Positions 1-8,277 of a DNA stretch of 64,000 bases are shown in pieces. Location: contig NZ_SMGP01000001.1 of NCBI RefSeq assembly GCF_004339745.1, forward strand, positions 4,650,001 to 4,714,000, in the 5' to 3' direction. The translations under genes and the position numbers were made by a program. The first letter of the stretch is position 1; each line of letters begins with the position of its first letter. The notes under the pieces were generated by a model. The model had not been told where the DNA came from and made no database searches. It saw nothing but the letters and a program-made list of their open reading frames with translations. Origin of the DNA: Paraburkholderia sp. BL9I2N2 (lineage in GTDB: Bacteria; Pseudomonadota; Gammaproteobacteria; Burkholderiales; Burkholderiaceae).

Positions 1-120
1 CTCGAAATCCGTACGCACCAACGTCTGATGGACATCGTCGATCCGACGGACAAGACCGTTGACGCACTGATGAAGCTCGATCTGCCGGCTGGCGTGGACG
101 TGGAAATCAAGCTGCAATAA
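1..120 (+). CDS. rpsJ: 30S ribosomal protein S10, C-terminal part
   Basis: The first 39 codons of the window run in frame 1 to a TAA and read as the C-terminus of S10: LEIRTHQRLMDIVDP followed by a tail ending DVEIKLQ. S10 is a 30S head protein that also serves as NusE in antitermination. The start lies outside the window. In Burkholderia-type genomes rpsJ closes the str (tufA) operon and precedes rplC; here a 201-bp gap with its own promoter and hairpin separates the two genes. Confidence 0.97.
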   Translation, partial: LEIRTHQRLMDIVDPTDKTVDALMKLDLPAGVDVEIKLQ

Positions 121-170
121 GGCTTCCAGCGGTTATCCGGTCCGCCGGACATCGCTAAGTCATTGATTGC

Positions 171-199
171 TTGCGGAAAACGAAAAGCCTCGCTATAAT
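171..199 (+). promoter_or_regulatory. Putative sigma-70 promoter for rplC and downstream genes
   Basis: A -35 like TTGCGG at 171-176 and a perfect TATAAT at 194-199 are separated by 17 bp. The -10 box sits in the loop of the inverted repeat at 181-212. The expected start point is about 206, which gives a leader of roughly 115 nt before rplC. Confidence 0.75.
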
Positions 200-212
200 G
201 CAAGGCTTTTCG
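181..212 (+). terminator. Inverted repeat after rpsJ, possible terminator overlapping a promoter
   Basis: CGAAAAGCCT at 181-190 is perfectly complemented by AGGCTTTTCG at 203-212, with a 12-nt loop. The A-run and T-run lie inside the stem, as in many intrinsic terminators. No further T-run follows, so termination would be partial. The loop contains the TATAAT of the rplC promoter, so upstream termination and downstream initiation may be linked. Confidence 0.5.
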
Positions 213-321
213 CGCATTGGCGCAAAAAAGTCGGTGTGCTGCAGCATGAATTCATGCCCGAAACGGCACCGGCATTTTGTAAATTAGCCCCGACCAATCG
301 CAGTCGGGAATGGAGAAAACG

Positions 322-981
322 ATGAGCCTTGGACTCGTAGGTCGCAAGGTTGGCATGACCCGTATCTTCACGGCAGAAGGGGATTCGATTCCCGTTACCG
401 TGCTGGACGTGTCCGACAACCGCGTGACGCAGATCAAGACTGTTGAAACCGACGGCTACACGGCCGTGCAGGTTGCATTCGGTACGCGCCGTGCATCGCG
501 TGTGACGAAGCCGTTGGCCGGTCATCTCGCCAAAGCCGGTGTTCAAGCCGGTGAAATCCTCAAAGAATTCCAGATCGATGCTGCCAAGGCTGCCGAGTTG
601 TCGAACGGCACCGTGGTCGGCCCCGACCTGTTCGAAGTAGGCCAGAAGGTCGACGTGCAAGGCGTGTCGATTGGTAAGGGCTACGCCGGTACCATCAAGC
701 GTTACAACTTCGCATCTGGCCGTGCATCGCACGGTAACTCGCGCTCGCACAACGTGCCGGGCTCGATCGGTATGGCGCAGGATCCGGGTCGTGTTTTCCC
801 GGGTAAGCGCATGACCGGTCACATGGGTGACGATACGGTAACCGTGCAAAACCTCGAAATCGCTCGTATCGACGCTGACCGCAAGCTGTTGCTGGTCAAG
901 GGCGCCGTTCCGGGTGCGAAGGGTGGCAAGGTATTCGTTACGCCGGCCGTGAAGACGCGTGCCGTGAAAGGAGCGAAATAA
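322..981 (+). CDS. rplC: 50S ribosomal protein L3
   Basis: The 219-residue product begins MSLGLVGRKVGMTRIF and is a full-length L3, an early-assembly 50S protein near the peptidyl transferase centre. The ATG at 322 is preferred over the in-frame ATG at 310 because GGAGA at 312-316 is correctly spaced before it and because the family starts at this Met. The glycine-rich extension that reaches into the ribosome core, including SRSHNVPGSIGMAQDPGRVF, is intact. The stop codon shares one base with the rplD start (TAATG), so the two are likely translationally coupled. Confidence 0.98.
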   Translation: MSLGLVGRKVGMTRIFTAEGDSIPVTVLDVSDNRVTQIKTVETDGYTAVQVAFGTRRASRVTKPLAGHLAKAGVQAGEILKEFQIDAAKAAELSNGTVVGPDLFEVGQKVDVQGVSIGKGYAGTIKRYNFASGRASHGNSRSHNVPGSIGMAQDPGRVFPGKRMTGHMGDDTVTVQNLEIARIDADRKLLLVKGAVPGAKGGKVFVTPAVKTRAVKGAK

Positions 982-1601
982 TGGAACTTAAGCTCCTGAA
1001 TGCCAATGGTCAGGAAGGTGCAGGCGTTAGCGCGTCGGACGTCGTGTTCGGCCGCGATTACAACGAAGCCCTGATTCACCAGGTAGTGGTTGCGTACCAG
1101 GCGAATGCCCGTAGCGGCAACCGTGCGCAGAAGGATCGTGAGCAAGTCAAGCACACGACCAAGAAGCCGTGGCGCCAGAAGGGTACGGGCCGCGCCCGTG
1201 CCGGTATGTCGTCGAGCCCGTTGTGGCGCGGCGGTGGCCGGATCTTCCCGAATTCGCCCGAAGAAAACTTTTCGCACAAGGTCAACAAGAAGATGCATCG
1301 CGCAGGTCTCTGCTCGATCTTCTCGCAGCTGGCCCGCGAGGGCCGCATCTCGGTGGTCGACGAGCTGACGCTCGAAGCGCCGAAGACGAAGCTGCTGGCC
1401 GAAAAATTCAAGGCGATGGGTCTCGACTCCGTGCTGGTGATTACCGACACGGTTGACGAAAACCTGTACCTCGCGTCGCGCAACCTCGCCCATGTGGCAG
1501 TTGTCGAGCCGCGTTACGCCGACCCGCTGTCGCTGATCTACTTCAAGAAGATCCTGATCACGAAGGCTGCGGTCGCCCAGATCGAGGAGTTGCTGTCATG
1601 A
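981..1601 (+). CDS. rplD: 50S ribosomal protein L4
   Basis: This 206-residue L4 has the basic loop around residues 45-95 (KKPWRQKGTGRARAG) that lines the peptide exit tunnel. In E. coli L4 also represses the S10 operon; whether it acts on the leader at 200-321 here is not known. The gene overlaps rplC by one base at its start and rplW by four bases at its end (ATGA). Confidence 0.98.
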   Translation: MELKLLNANGQEGAGVSASDVVFGRDYNEALIHQVVVAYQANARSGNRAQKDREQVKHTTKKPWRQKGTGRARAGMSSSPLWRGGGRIFPNSPEENFSHKVNKKMHRAGLCSIFSQLAREGRISVVDELTLEAPKTKLLAEKFKAMGLDSVLVITDTVDENLYLASRNLAHVAVVEPRYADPLSLIYFKKILITKAAVAQIEELLS

Positions 1602-1912
1602 GCGAGATTCGCAAGAACGATCATCGTTTGATGCAGGTCCTGCTCGCGCCGGTGATCTCCGAAAAGGCGACGCTGGTGGCCGACAAGAACGAGCAAGTCG
1701 TGTTCGAAGTCGCGCCCGATGCCACGAAGCAGGAAGTGAAAGCTGCAGTCGAGCTGCTGTTCAAGGTGGAAGTCAATTCCGTCAACGTGCTGGTCTCGAA
1801 GGGCAAAGCCAAGCGCTTTGGCCGCTTCATGGGCAAGCGCAAGGACGTGAAGAAGGCGTACGTCTGCCTGAAGCCCGGCCAGGAAATCAACTTTGAAGCG
1901 GAGGCCAAGTAA
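1598..1912 (+). CDS. rplW: 50S ribosomal protein L23
   Basis: A 104-residue L23, a tunnel-exit protein that docks trigger factor and SRP. It begins MSEIRKNDHRLMQVLLAPVI and contains the family pattern ISEKAT near residue 21 and the C-terminal K-rich rRNA-binding strand. Its ATG lies inside the end of rplD (ATGA overlap) and it ends 2 bp before rplB. Confidence 0.98.
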   Translation: MSEIRKNDHRLMQVLLAPVISEKATLVADKNEQVVFEVAPDATKQEVKAAVELLFKVEVNSVNVLVSKGKAKRFGRFMGKRKDVKKAYVCLKPGQEINFEAEAK

Positions 1913-1914
1913 TC

Positions 1915-2742
1915 ATGGCAATCGTTAAAGTTAAGCCGACTTCGCCGGGCCGCCGTGCGATGGTCAAGGTGGTCAACAAGGATCTGCATAAGGGCAAGCC
2001 GTACGCACCGCTGCTCGACTCGCAATCCACGACCGCCGGCCGTAACAACAACGGTCACATCACCACCCGTCATAAGGGCGGTGGTCATAAGCATCACTAT
2101 CGTGTCGTCGACTTCCGTCGCAACAAGGACGGCATTCCGGCAAAGGTCGAACGTCTTGAATACGATCCGAACCGTAGCGCGAACATCGCGCTGGTTCTGT
2201 ACGCAGACGGCGAGCGCAAGTACATCATCGCTCCGAAGGGTGTGACGGTTGGCCAGCAACTGATGTCGGGTTCGGAAGCTCCGATCCGCGCAGGCAACAC
2301 GCTGCCGATCCGCAACATTCCGGTCGGTACGACGATTCACTGCATCGAAATGCTGCCGGGCAAGGGCGCGCAAATGGCGCGTTCGGCTGGCACGTCGGCG
2401 ATGCTGTTGGCTCGTGAAGGCATCTACGCACAGGTCCGCCTGCGCTCGGGTGAAATCCGCCGCGTTCACGTTGAATGCCGCGCGACGATTGGTGAAGTTG
2501 GCAACGAAGAGCACAGCCTCCGTCAAATCGGTAAGGCTGGCGCGAACCGCTGGCGCGGTATCCGCCCGACGGTGCGTGGCGTTGCAATGAACCCGGTCGA
2601 TCACCCGCACGGTGGTGGTGAAGGCAAGACGGCTGCAGGTCGCGATCCGGTGAGCCCGTGGGGCACGCCTGCTAAGGGTTATCGCACCCGCAGCAACAAG
2701 CGCACGACGAGCATGATCGTCCAGCGCCGTCACAAGCGTTAA
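1915..2742 (+). CDS. rplB: 50S ribosomal protein L2
   Basis: This 275-residue L2 carries the hallmark GRNNNGHITTRHKGGGHK near residues 42-60 and the C-terminal MNPVDHPHGGGEGK that contains the conserved histidine implicated in 50S function. It organises 23S rRNA near the peptidyl transferase centre and contacts the 30S subunit. It starts 2 bp after rplW. Confidence 0.99.
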   Translation: MAIVKVKPTSPGRRAMVKVVNKDLHKGKPYAPLLDSQSTTAGRNNNGHITTRHKGGGHKHHYRVVDFRRNKDGIPAKVERLEYDPNRSANIALVLYADGERKYIIAPKGVTVGQQLMSGSEAPIRAGNTLPIRNIPVGTTIHCIEMLPGKGAQMARSAGTSAMLLAREGIYAQVRLRSGEIRRVHVECRATIGEVGNEEHSLRQIGKAGANRWRGIRPTVRGVAMNPVDHPHGGGEGKTAAGRDPVSPWGTPAKGYRTRSNKRTTSMIVQRRHKR

Positions 2743-2752
2743 GGAGTAGGCA

Positions 2753-3028
2753 ATGGCACGTTCTGTAAAAAAAGGTCCGTTCTGCGACGCCCATTTGCTG
2801 AAGAAAGTTGAGGCGGCAGCAGCTTCGCGGGATAAGAAGCCGATCAAAACCTGGTCGCGTCGCTCGACGATCCTCCCGGATTTCATCGGTCTGACGATCG
2901 CCGTTCACAACGGCCGTCAACACGTTCCGGTGTACATCTCGGAAAACATGGTCGGCCACAAGCTTGGCGAGTTCGCACTGACCCGTACGTTCAAGGGTCA
3001 TGCAGCCGACAAGAAGGCTAAGAAATAA
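2753..3028 (+). CDS. rpsS: 30S ribosomal protein S19
   Basis: A 91-residue S19 beginning [16 protein letters not shown]. This 30S head protein pairs with S13 and contacts tRNA and the 50S subunit. The GGAG at 2743-2746 precedes the ATG at a normal distance. The C-terminus ends in the usual lysine-rich tail. Confidence 0.99.
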
Positions 3029-3038
3029 GGGGCTCATG

Positions 3039-3368
3039 ATGGAAGTGAAAGCAATTCATCGCGGTGCCCGCATCTCGGCGCAGAAAACGCGCCTTGTGGC
3101 TGACCAGATCCGCGGTTTGCCGGTCGACAAGGCGCTGAACGTTTTGACGTTTTCGCCGAAGAAGGCTGCGGGAATCGTGAAAAAGGTCGTGCTGTCGGCG
3201 ATCGCGAATGCGGAGCATAACGAAGGCGCCGATATCGATGAGCTCAAGATCACGAGCATCTACATCGACAAGGCTGCATCGCTCAAGCGTTTTACCGCGC
3301 GCGCTAAAGGCCGCGGTAACCGCATCGAGAAGCAATCCTGTCACATCACTGTGACGGTCGGGAATTAA
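3039..3368 (+). CDS. rplV: 50S ribosomal protein L22
   Basis: A 109-residue L22 starting [16 protein letters not shown]. Two ATGs occur in tandem (3036 and 3039); the second gives the family N-terminus. The beta-hairpin region (residues ~80-100, [19 protein letters not shown]) that extends into the exit tunnel, the macrolide-resistance hot spot in other species, looks normal. Confidence 0.97.
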
Positions 3369-3379
3369 GGGGTCATACG

Positions 3380-4186
3380 ATGGGACAGAAAATTCATCCG
3401 ACTGGCTTCCGTTTGGCCGTCAGCCGCAATTGGGCGTCGCGTTGGTACGCGAACAACAACAATTTCGCGGCGATGTTGCAGGAAGACATCGGTGTTCGTG
3501 AATACCTGAAGAAGAAGCTGAAGAACGCTTCGGTTGGTCGTGTCGTCATCGAGCGTCCGGCAAAAAACGCGCGCATCACGATTTATAGCTCGCGTCCGGG
3601 TGTGGTCATCGGTAAGAAGGGTGAGGATATCGAGCTGCTGAAGTCGGAACTGCAACGCCGCATGGGCGTTCCGGTCCACGTCAACATCGAAGAAATCCGC
3701 AAGCCGGAAACCGATGCGCAACTGATCGCGGATTCGATCACGCAACAGCTCGAGCGCCGGATTATGTTCCGCCGCGCGATGAAGCGTGCGATGCAAAACG
3801 CAATGCGTCTGGGTGCTCAAGGCATCAAGATCATGAGCGCTGGCCGCCTGAACGGTATCGAAATCGCTCGTACGGAATGGTATCGCGAAGGTCGCGTGCC
3901 GCTTCATACGCTGCGTGCTGATATCGACTACGCAACTTCGGAAGCGAAGACGACGTACGGCATCATCGGCGTGAAGGTGTGGGTCTACAAGGGCGATACG
4001 CTCGGCCGCAACGACGCACCGGTGGTTGAAGAAGTCGCCGAAGAAAAGCGTCCGCGCCGCAACGCACGTCCGGGTGGCGATCGCCGTCCGCGTCGCGATG
4101 GTGAAGGTGGTGGCCCGGCAGGTGCACGCCGTGGCGCTCCTCGTCGTGCTGGCGGTGCCGGCGACGGCGGGAAGACTGGAGAATAA
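3380..4186 (+). CDS. rpsC: 30S ribosomal protein S3
   Basis: A 268-residue S3 with the N-terminal [14 protein letters not shown] and a KH type II domain including [11 protein letters not shown] near residues 74-84. With S4 and S5 it forms the mRNA entry channel. The C-terminal ~45 residues are a low-complexity Arg/Gly/Pro tail, longer than in E. coli (233 residues) but typical of Burkholderiaceae by my recollection. Confidence 0.98.
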
Positions 4187-4188
4187 CG

Positions 4189-4605
4189 ATGCTGCAACCG
4201 AAACGCAGAAAGTATCGCAAAGAGCAGAAGGGTCGTAACACCGGTATCGCTACCCGCGGCAACGCGGTGTCGTTCGGTGAGTTCGGCCTGAAGGCTATCG
4301 GTCGTGGTCGCTTGACCGCGCGCCAGATTGAAGCGGCACGTCGTGCAATGACGCGTCACATCAAGCGTGGTGGCCGCATCTGGATCCGCATCTTCCCGGA
4401 CAAGCCGATCTCGCACAAGCCGGCTGAAGTACGTATGGGTAACGGTAAAGGTAATCCTGAGTACTACGTCGCAGAGATTCAACCGGGCAAGATGCTGTAC
4501 GAAATGGACGGCGTAACCGAAGAGCTGGCACGCGAAGCGTTCCGTCTGGCTGCAGCTAAGCTGCCGCTCAAGACGACGTTTATCGTGCGTCAGCTCGGCG
4601 CCTAA
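4189..4605 (+). CDS. rplP: 50S ribosomal protein L16
   Basis: A 138-residue L16 beginning [17 protein letters not shown], with the MGKGKG-like segment replaced by the usual [14 protein letters not shown] near residues 80-93. It contacts A-site tRNA and 5S rRNA in the 50S subunit. It starts 2 bp after rpsC. Confidence 0.99.
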
Positions 4606-4615
4606 GGAGCAAATG

Positions 4616-4810
4616 ATGAAGGCTTCCGAACTTCACCAGAAAGATCAGGCCGCGCTCAACAAGGAGCTGTCGGACCTGTTGAAGGCGCAATTCGGCCTGC
4701 GCATGCAACTCGCGACCCAGCAGCTCACGAACACGAGCCAGCTGAAGAAGGTTCGTCGCGACATCGCACGTGTGCGGACCGTCCTGACTGAGAAGGCGAA
4801 CCAGAAATGA
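4616..4810 (+). CDS. rpmC: 50S ribosomal protein L29
   Basis: A 64-residue two-helix L29 ([20 protein letters not shown]...) located at the tunnel exit next to L23. Of the tandem ATGs at 4613 and 4616, the second matches the family start and is better spaced from the AAGGAG at 4604-4609. It overlaps rpsQ by four bases. Confidence 0.97.
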
Positions 4811-5079
4811 ACGATAGCGTAAAAACCTCGCTCAAGCGGACGCTGGTCGGCAAGGTCGTCAGCAACAAGATGGACAAGACGGTCACCGTGCTGGTTGAGC
4901 ACCGCGTGAAGCACCCGATCTACGGCAAGTACGTTGTGCGTTCGAAGAAGTACCATGCGCACGACGATGCGAACACGTACAACGAGGGTGACCTCGTTGA
5001 AATCCAGGAAACACGTCCGATTTCGAAGACGAAAGCTTGGGTTGTGGCTCGCTTGGTCGAGGCTGCTCGCGTCATCTGA
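4807..5079 (+). CDS. rpsQ: 30S ribosomal protein S17
   Basis: A 90-residue S17 (OB fold) with the diagnostic [14 protein letters not shown] near residues 19-32 and KYHAHD near residue 49. It binds 16S rRNA early in 30S assembly. The ATG lies in the end of rpmC (ATGA). It is the last gene before a 290-bp gap that holds a promoter. Confidence 0.99.
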
Positions 5080-5123
5080 CGCCGCAAAGTTGTAGAAGTA
5101 ATTGAAATCGCAGTAAGTTTCGC

Positions 5124-5151
5124 TTGCAAGGCCGGGATTATTTGTTATAAT
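5124..5151 (+). promoter_or_regulatory. Putative sigma-70 promoter for the spc part (rplN onward)
   Basis: TTGCAA at 5124-5129 and a perfect TATAAT at 5146-5151 are 16 bp apart. The -10 lies in the right arm of an imperfect inverted repeat (CCGGGATTAT at 5132-5141 with ATAATCTCGG at 5147-5156, one mismatch). Transcription would start near 5158 and give an unusually long leader of about 210 nt before rplN. Confidence 0.7.
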
Positions 5152-5369
5152 CTCGGTCTTCCCTCTTTTATGGGAGCCCCGTCGCGGGCGAAGTTGGTGG
5201 GGGAAGCGGTCCAGGCGCCAGTCTGTTCCGAAGGATTCACCGGATTGCGATGGCGGGTTTCGTTTGCCGTCGCTGCTGTTCATACCCAAGCAGCCGATTG
5301 GCTGACGGGACCAAGACTGACCGGGTACGCCATGGTGGTGTGGCCGGATTAAGTTGGGAAAGATAAACC
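5152..5369 (+). other. Long GC-rich leader upstream of rplN
   Basis: About 210 nt between the predicted promoter and rplN. An open frame exists at 5170-5352 but its product resembles nothing known and it has no good ribosome-binding site, so I do not call it a gene. The sequence has several short inverted repeats. It could be an autoregulatory leader of the spc genes, but the sequence alone does not show which protein would bind. Confidence 0.35.
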
Positions 5370-5738
5370 ATGATCCAGACCGAAACTCGGCTTGAAGTGG
5401 CCGACAACACGGGTGCGCGTGAAGTCATGTGCATCAAGGTGCTCGGCGGCTCGAAGCGTCGTTATGCCAGCATTGGCGACATCATCAAGGTGACCGTCAA
5501 AGAAGCAACGCCGCGCGGGCGCGTGAAGAAAGGCGAAATTTACAACGCCGTGGTGGTTCGCACCGCCAAGGGCGTGCGCCGTCAGGACGGCTCGCTGATC
5601 AAGTTCGACGGCAACGCCGCTGTGTTGTTGAATGCCAAGCTCGAACCTATTGGCACCCGTATTTTCGGGCCTGTCACGCGCGAGTTGCGCAGCGAACGAT
5701 TCATGAAGATCGTTTCGTTGGCACCTGAAGTGCTGTAA
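5370..5738 (+). CDS. rplN: 50S ribosomal protein L14
   Basis: A 122-residue L14 beginning MIQTETRLEVADNTGAREV, a perfect family N-terminus. It forms an intersubunit bridge with 16S rRNA. It is the first gene of the spc segment and follows a separate promoter. Confidence 0.99.
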   Translation: MIQTETRLEVADNTGAREVMCIKVLGGSKRRYASIGDIIKVTVKEATPRGRVKKGEIYNAVVVRTAKGVRRQDGSLIKFDGNAAVLLNAKLEPIGTRIFGPVTRELRSERFMKIVSLAPEVL

Positions 5739-5747
5739 GGAGTCGCG

Positions 5748-6056
5748 ATGAACAAGATTCGCAAGGGTGACGAAGTTATCGTCATCACCGGCAAAGATAA
5801 AGGCAAGCGCGGCGTCGTGCTGTCCGTTGGCGAAGGCAAAGTGATTGTCGAGGGTATCAACCTCGTCAAGAAACACGTCAAGCCGAACCCGATGAAGGGT
5901 ACGACGGGCGGTGTGGAAGCCAAGACGATGCCGCTGCAAATTTCGAACGTCGCATTGGTCGACGCGAATGGCAAGGCGTCGCGTGTAGGCATCAAGGTCG
6001 AAGGAGACAAGAAAGTCCGTTTCCTTAAGACGACCGGTGCCGAGCTGAGCGCCTGA
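5748..6056 (+). CDS. rplX: 50S ribosomal protein L24
   Basis: A 102-residue L24 with the KOW motif (RKGDEVIVITGKDKGKRG, residues ~4-21). It is an assembly initiator of the 50S subunit. AAGGAG sits just upstream of the ATG. Confidence 0.98.
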   Translation: MNKIRKGDEVIVITGKDKGKRGVVLSVGEGKVIVEGINLVKKHVKPNPMKGTTGGVEAKTMPLQISNVALVDANGKASRVGIKVEGDKKVRFLKTTGAELSA

Positions 6057-6073
6057 CGCTGCGGAGTAAAAAA

Positions 6074-6613
6074 ATGGCTCGTTTGCAAGAGTTTTACAAA
6101 GAGAAGGTTGTACCCGGCCTCATCGAGAAGTTCGGTTACAAGTCCGTGATGGAAGTGCCGCGCATCACCAAGATCACCCTGAACATGGGTCTTGGCGAAG
6201 CGGTTGCTGACAAGAAGATCATCGAAAACGCCGTTGGCGACCTGACGAAGATCGCAGGCCAGAAGCCGGTGATCACGAAGGCACGCAAGGCAATCGCTGG
6301 CTTCAAGATCCGTCAAGGCTATCCGATCGGTGCAATGGTCACGTTGCGTGGTCAGGCAATGTACGAATTTCTGGACCGTTTCGTGACGGTCGCGCTCCCC
6401 CGTGTGCGTGACTTCCGTGGCGTGTCGGGTCGTGCGTTCGATGGTCGCGGCAACTACAACATCGGTGTGAAAGAGCAGATCATTTTCCCCGAAATCGACT
6501 ACGACAAGATCGACGCACTGCGTGGGCTGAACATCAGCATCACGACGACTGCGAAGACCGACGACGAAGCAAAGGCTCTGCTCGCCAGCTTCAAGTTCCC
6601 GTTCAGAAACTGA
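6074..6613 (+). CDS. rplE: 50S ribosomal protein L5
   Basis: A 179-residue L5 that binds 5S rRNA in the central protuberance. Family motifs include KITLNMGLGEA near residue 35, RKAIAGFKIRQGYPIG near residue 77, and the C-terminal FKFPFRN. The start at 6074 has GCGGAG upstream. Confidence 0.99.
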   Translation: MARLQEFYKEKVVPGLIEKFGYKSVMEVPRITKITLNMGLGEAVADKKIIENAVGDLTKIAGQKPVITKARKAIAGFKIRQGYPIGAMVTLRGQAMYEFLDRFVTVALPRVRDFRGVSGRAFDGRGNYNIGVKEQIIFPEIDYDKIDALRGLNISITTTAKTDDEAKALLASFKFPFRN

Positions 6614-6620
6614 GGTTACC

Positions 6621-6926
6621 GTGGCTAAACTGGCACTGATCGAACGTGAAAAGAAGCGTGCTCGCCTGGCCGCTAAGTACGCTCCCAAGCGTGCTGAGCT
6701 GAAAGCGATTATCGGCGATATGAGCAAGTCGGACGAAGAGCATTACGCAGCACGTCTGGAACTGCAACAACTGCCGCGCAACTCTAACCCGACCCGTAAG
6801 CGCAACCGCTGCGCAATTACCGGTCGCCCGCGTGGCACGTTCCGTAAATTCGGGCTGGCGCGTAACAAGATTCGCGAAATCGCGTTCCGCGGCGAGATCC
6901 CTGGCCTGACCAAGGCGAGCTGGTAA
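6621..6926 (+). CDS. rpsN: 30S ribosomal protein S14
   Basis: A 101-residue S14 of the long, zinc-free (C-) type: the C-terminal NRCAITGRPRGTFRKFGLAR has no CxxC pairs. The start codon is GTG (GTG GCT AAA), with GAGG 8 bp upstream. No zinc-dependent paralogue is visible in this window. Confidence 0.98.
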   Translation: MAKLALIEREKKRARLAAKYAPKRAELKAIIGDMSKSDEEHYAARLELQQLPRNSNPTRKRNRCAITGRPRGTFRKFGLARNKIREIAFRGEIPGLTKASW

Positions 6927-6940
6927 TAGGAGAAACGTAA

Positions 6941-7336
6941 ATGAGCATGAGTGATCCTATCGCCGATATGCTGACTCGCATCCGCAATGCGCAGATGGTT
7001 GAGAAAGTCTCGGTGACTATGCCCTCGTCGAAAGTCAAGGTTGCGATTGCGCAGGTCCTGAAGGACGAAGGCTATATCGATGATTTCGCAGTGAAGTCCG
7101 AAGGTGCGAAGTCTGAATTGAACATCGTGTTGAAGTACTACGCTGGCCGCCCGGTCATCGAGCGCATTGAACGCGTTTCGAAGCCTGGTCTGCGTGTGTA
7201 CCGCGGCCGTAACGACATCCCTGTGGTCATGAATGGCCTCGGCGTGGCAATCGTGTCGACGCCGAAGGGCGTGATGACGGACCGCAAGGCGCGCGCAACG
7301 GGCGTTGGCGGCGAAGTCATCTGCTACGTCGCTTAA
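6941..7336 (+). CDS. rpsH: 30S ribosomal protein S8
   Basis: A 131-residue S8 beginning [18 protein letters not shown] and ending with the family signature [20 protein letters not shown]8 nucleates the 16S central domain and in E. coli represses the spc operon by binding mRNA at rplE. TAGGAGA precedes the ATG. Confidence 0.99.
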
Positions 7337-7354
7337 GGCCGAAAGGAGAGAAAC

Positions 7355-7885
7355 ATGTCTCGAGTAGGTAAAAGCCCGGTCGCGCTGCAAGGCGCCGAAG
7401 TGGCCCTGAGCGACGATCGCATTACCGTCAAGGGCCCGCTGGGTACGATTTCGCAGGCTGCTAACAGCCTCGTGAAGGTGGTGAACGACAACGGCACGCT
7501 GAAGTTCGAGCCGGTTGACGAAAGCCGCGAAGCGAATGCGATGTCGGGCACGATGCGCGCACTGGTTGCGAACATGGTGAACGGCGTGACGAAGGGTTTC
7601 GAGCGCAAGCTGACGCTGGTTGGCGTTGGTTACCGCGCACAAGCGCAAGGCGACAAGCTGAATCTGTCGCTGGGTTTCTCGCACCCCGTGGTGCACCAGA
7701 TGCCGGAAGGCGTCAAGGCTGAAACCCCGACGCAAACCGAAATCGTGATCAAGGGGATCAATAAGCAACAAGTTGGCCAGGTCGCTGCAGAAGTGCGCGG
7801 CTATCGCCCGCCGGAGCCCTACAAGGGCAAGGGTGTGCGTTACGCCAACGAGGTTGTGATCCTCAAAGAAACGAAGAAGAAGTAA
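7355..7885 (+). CDS. rplF: 50S ribosomal protein L6
   Basis: A 176-residue L6 with two homologous alpha/beta domains. It begins MSRVGKSPVAL and has the signature PEPYKGKGVRYANEVV near its C-terminus. It lies at the base of the L7/L12 stalk. AAAGGAGAG precedes the ATG. Confidence 0.99.
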   Translation: MSRVGKSPVALQGAEVALSDDRITVKGPLGTISQAANSLVKVVNDNGTLKFEPVDESREANAMSGTMRALVANMVNGVTKGFERKLTLVGVGYRAQAQGDKLNLSLGFSHPVVHQMPEGVKAETPTQTEIVIKGINKQQVGQVAAEVRGYRPPEPYKGKGVRYANEVVILKETKKK

Positions 7886-7897
7886 GGGTGCGCAATC

Positions 7898-8263
7898 ATG
7901 GATAAGACTCAATCTCGCCTGCGCCGCGCTCGTCAGACGCGTATCAAGATCGCTGAGCTGCAGGTCGCGCGTCTCGCCGTGCATCGCACGAACACGCACA
8001 TCTATGCGCAAGTGTTCTCGCCGTGCGGCACCAAGGTGCTCGCCAGCGCGTCGACGCTCGAGGCCGAAGTGCGTGCGCAACTGGCTGATCAAACGGGCAA
8101 GGGCGGCAACGTCGCCGCTGCTACGCTGATCGGCAAGCGCATCGCAGAAAAGGCTAAGGCTGCCGGCATCGAATCCGTCGCCTTCGACCGTTCGGGTTTC
8201 CGTTACCACGGCCGCGTGAAAGCGCTGGCTGATGCGGCGCGCGAAGCCGGACTCAAGTTCTAA
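7898..8263 (+). CDS. rplR: 50S ribosomal protein L18
   Basis: A 121-residue L18, a 5S rRNA-binding protein. It contains RLAVHRTNTHIYAQV near residue 24 and ends with FDRSGFRYHGRVKALADAAR, both characteristic of the family. Confidence 0.99.
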   Translation: MDKTQSRLRRARQTRIKIAELQVARLAVHRTNTHIYAQVFSPCGTKVLASASTLEAEVRAQLADQTGKGGNVAAATLIGKRIAEKAKAAGIESVAFDRSGFRYHGRVKALADAAREAGLKF

Positions 8264-8277
8264 GGGAAGAATTCGTC

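Noticed and set aside
5170..5352. 60-codon + frame in the rplN leader
   Set aside because: Its ATG lies close behind the predicted transcription start without a ribosome-binding site and its product has no recognisable features; a regulatory leader explains the region better.
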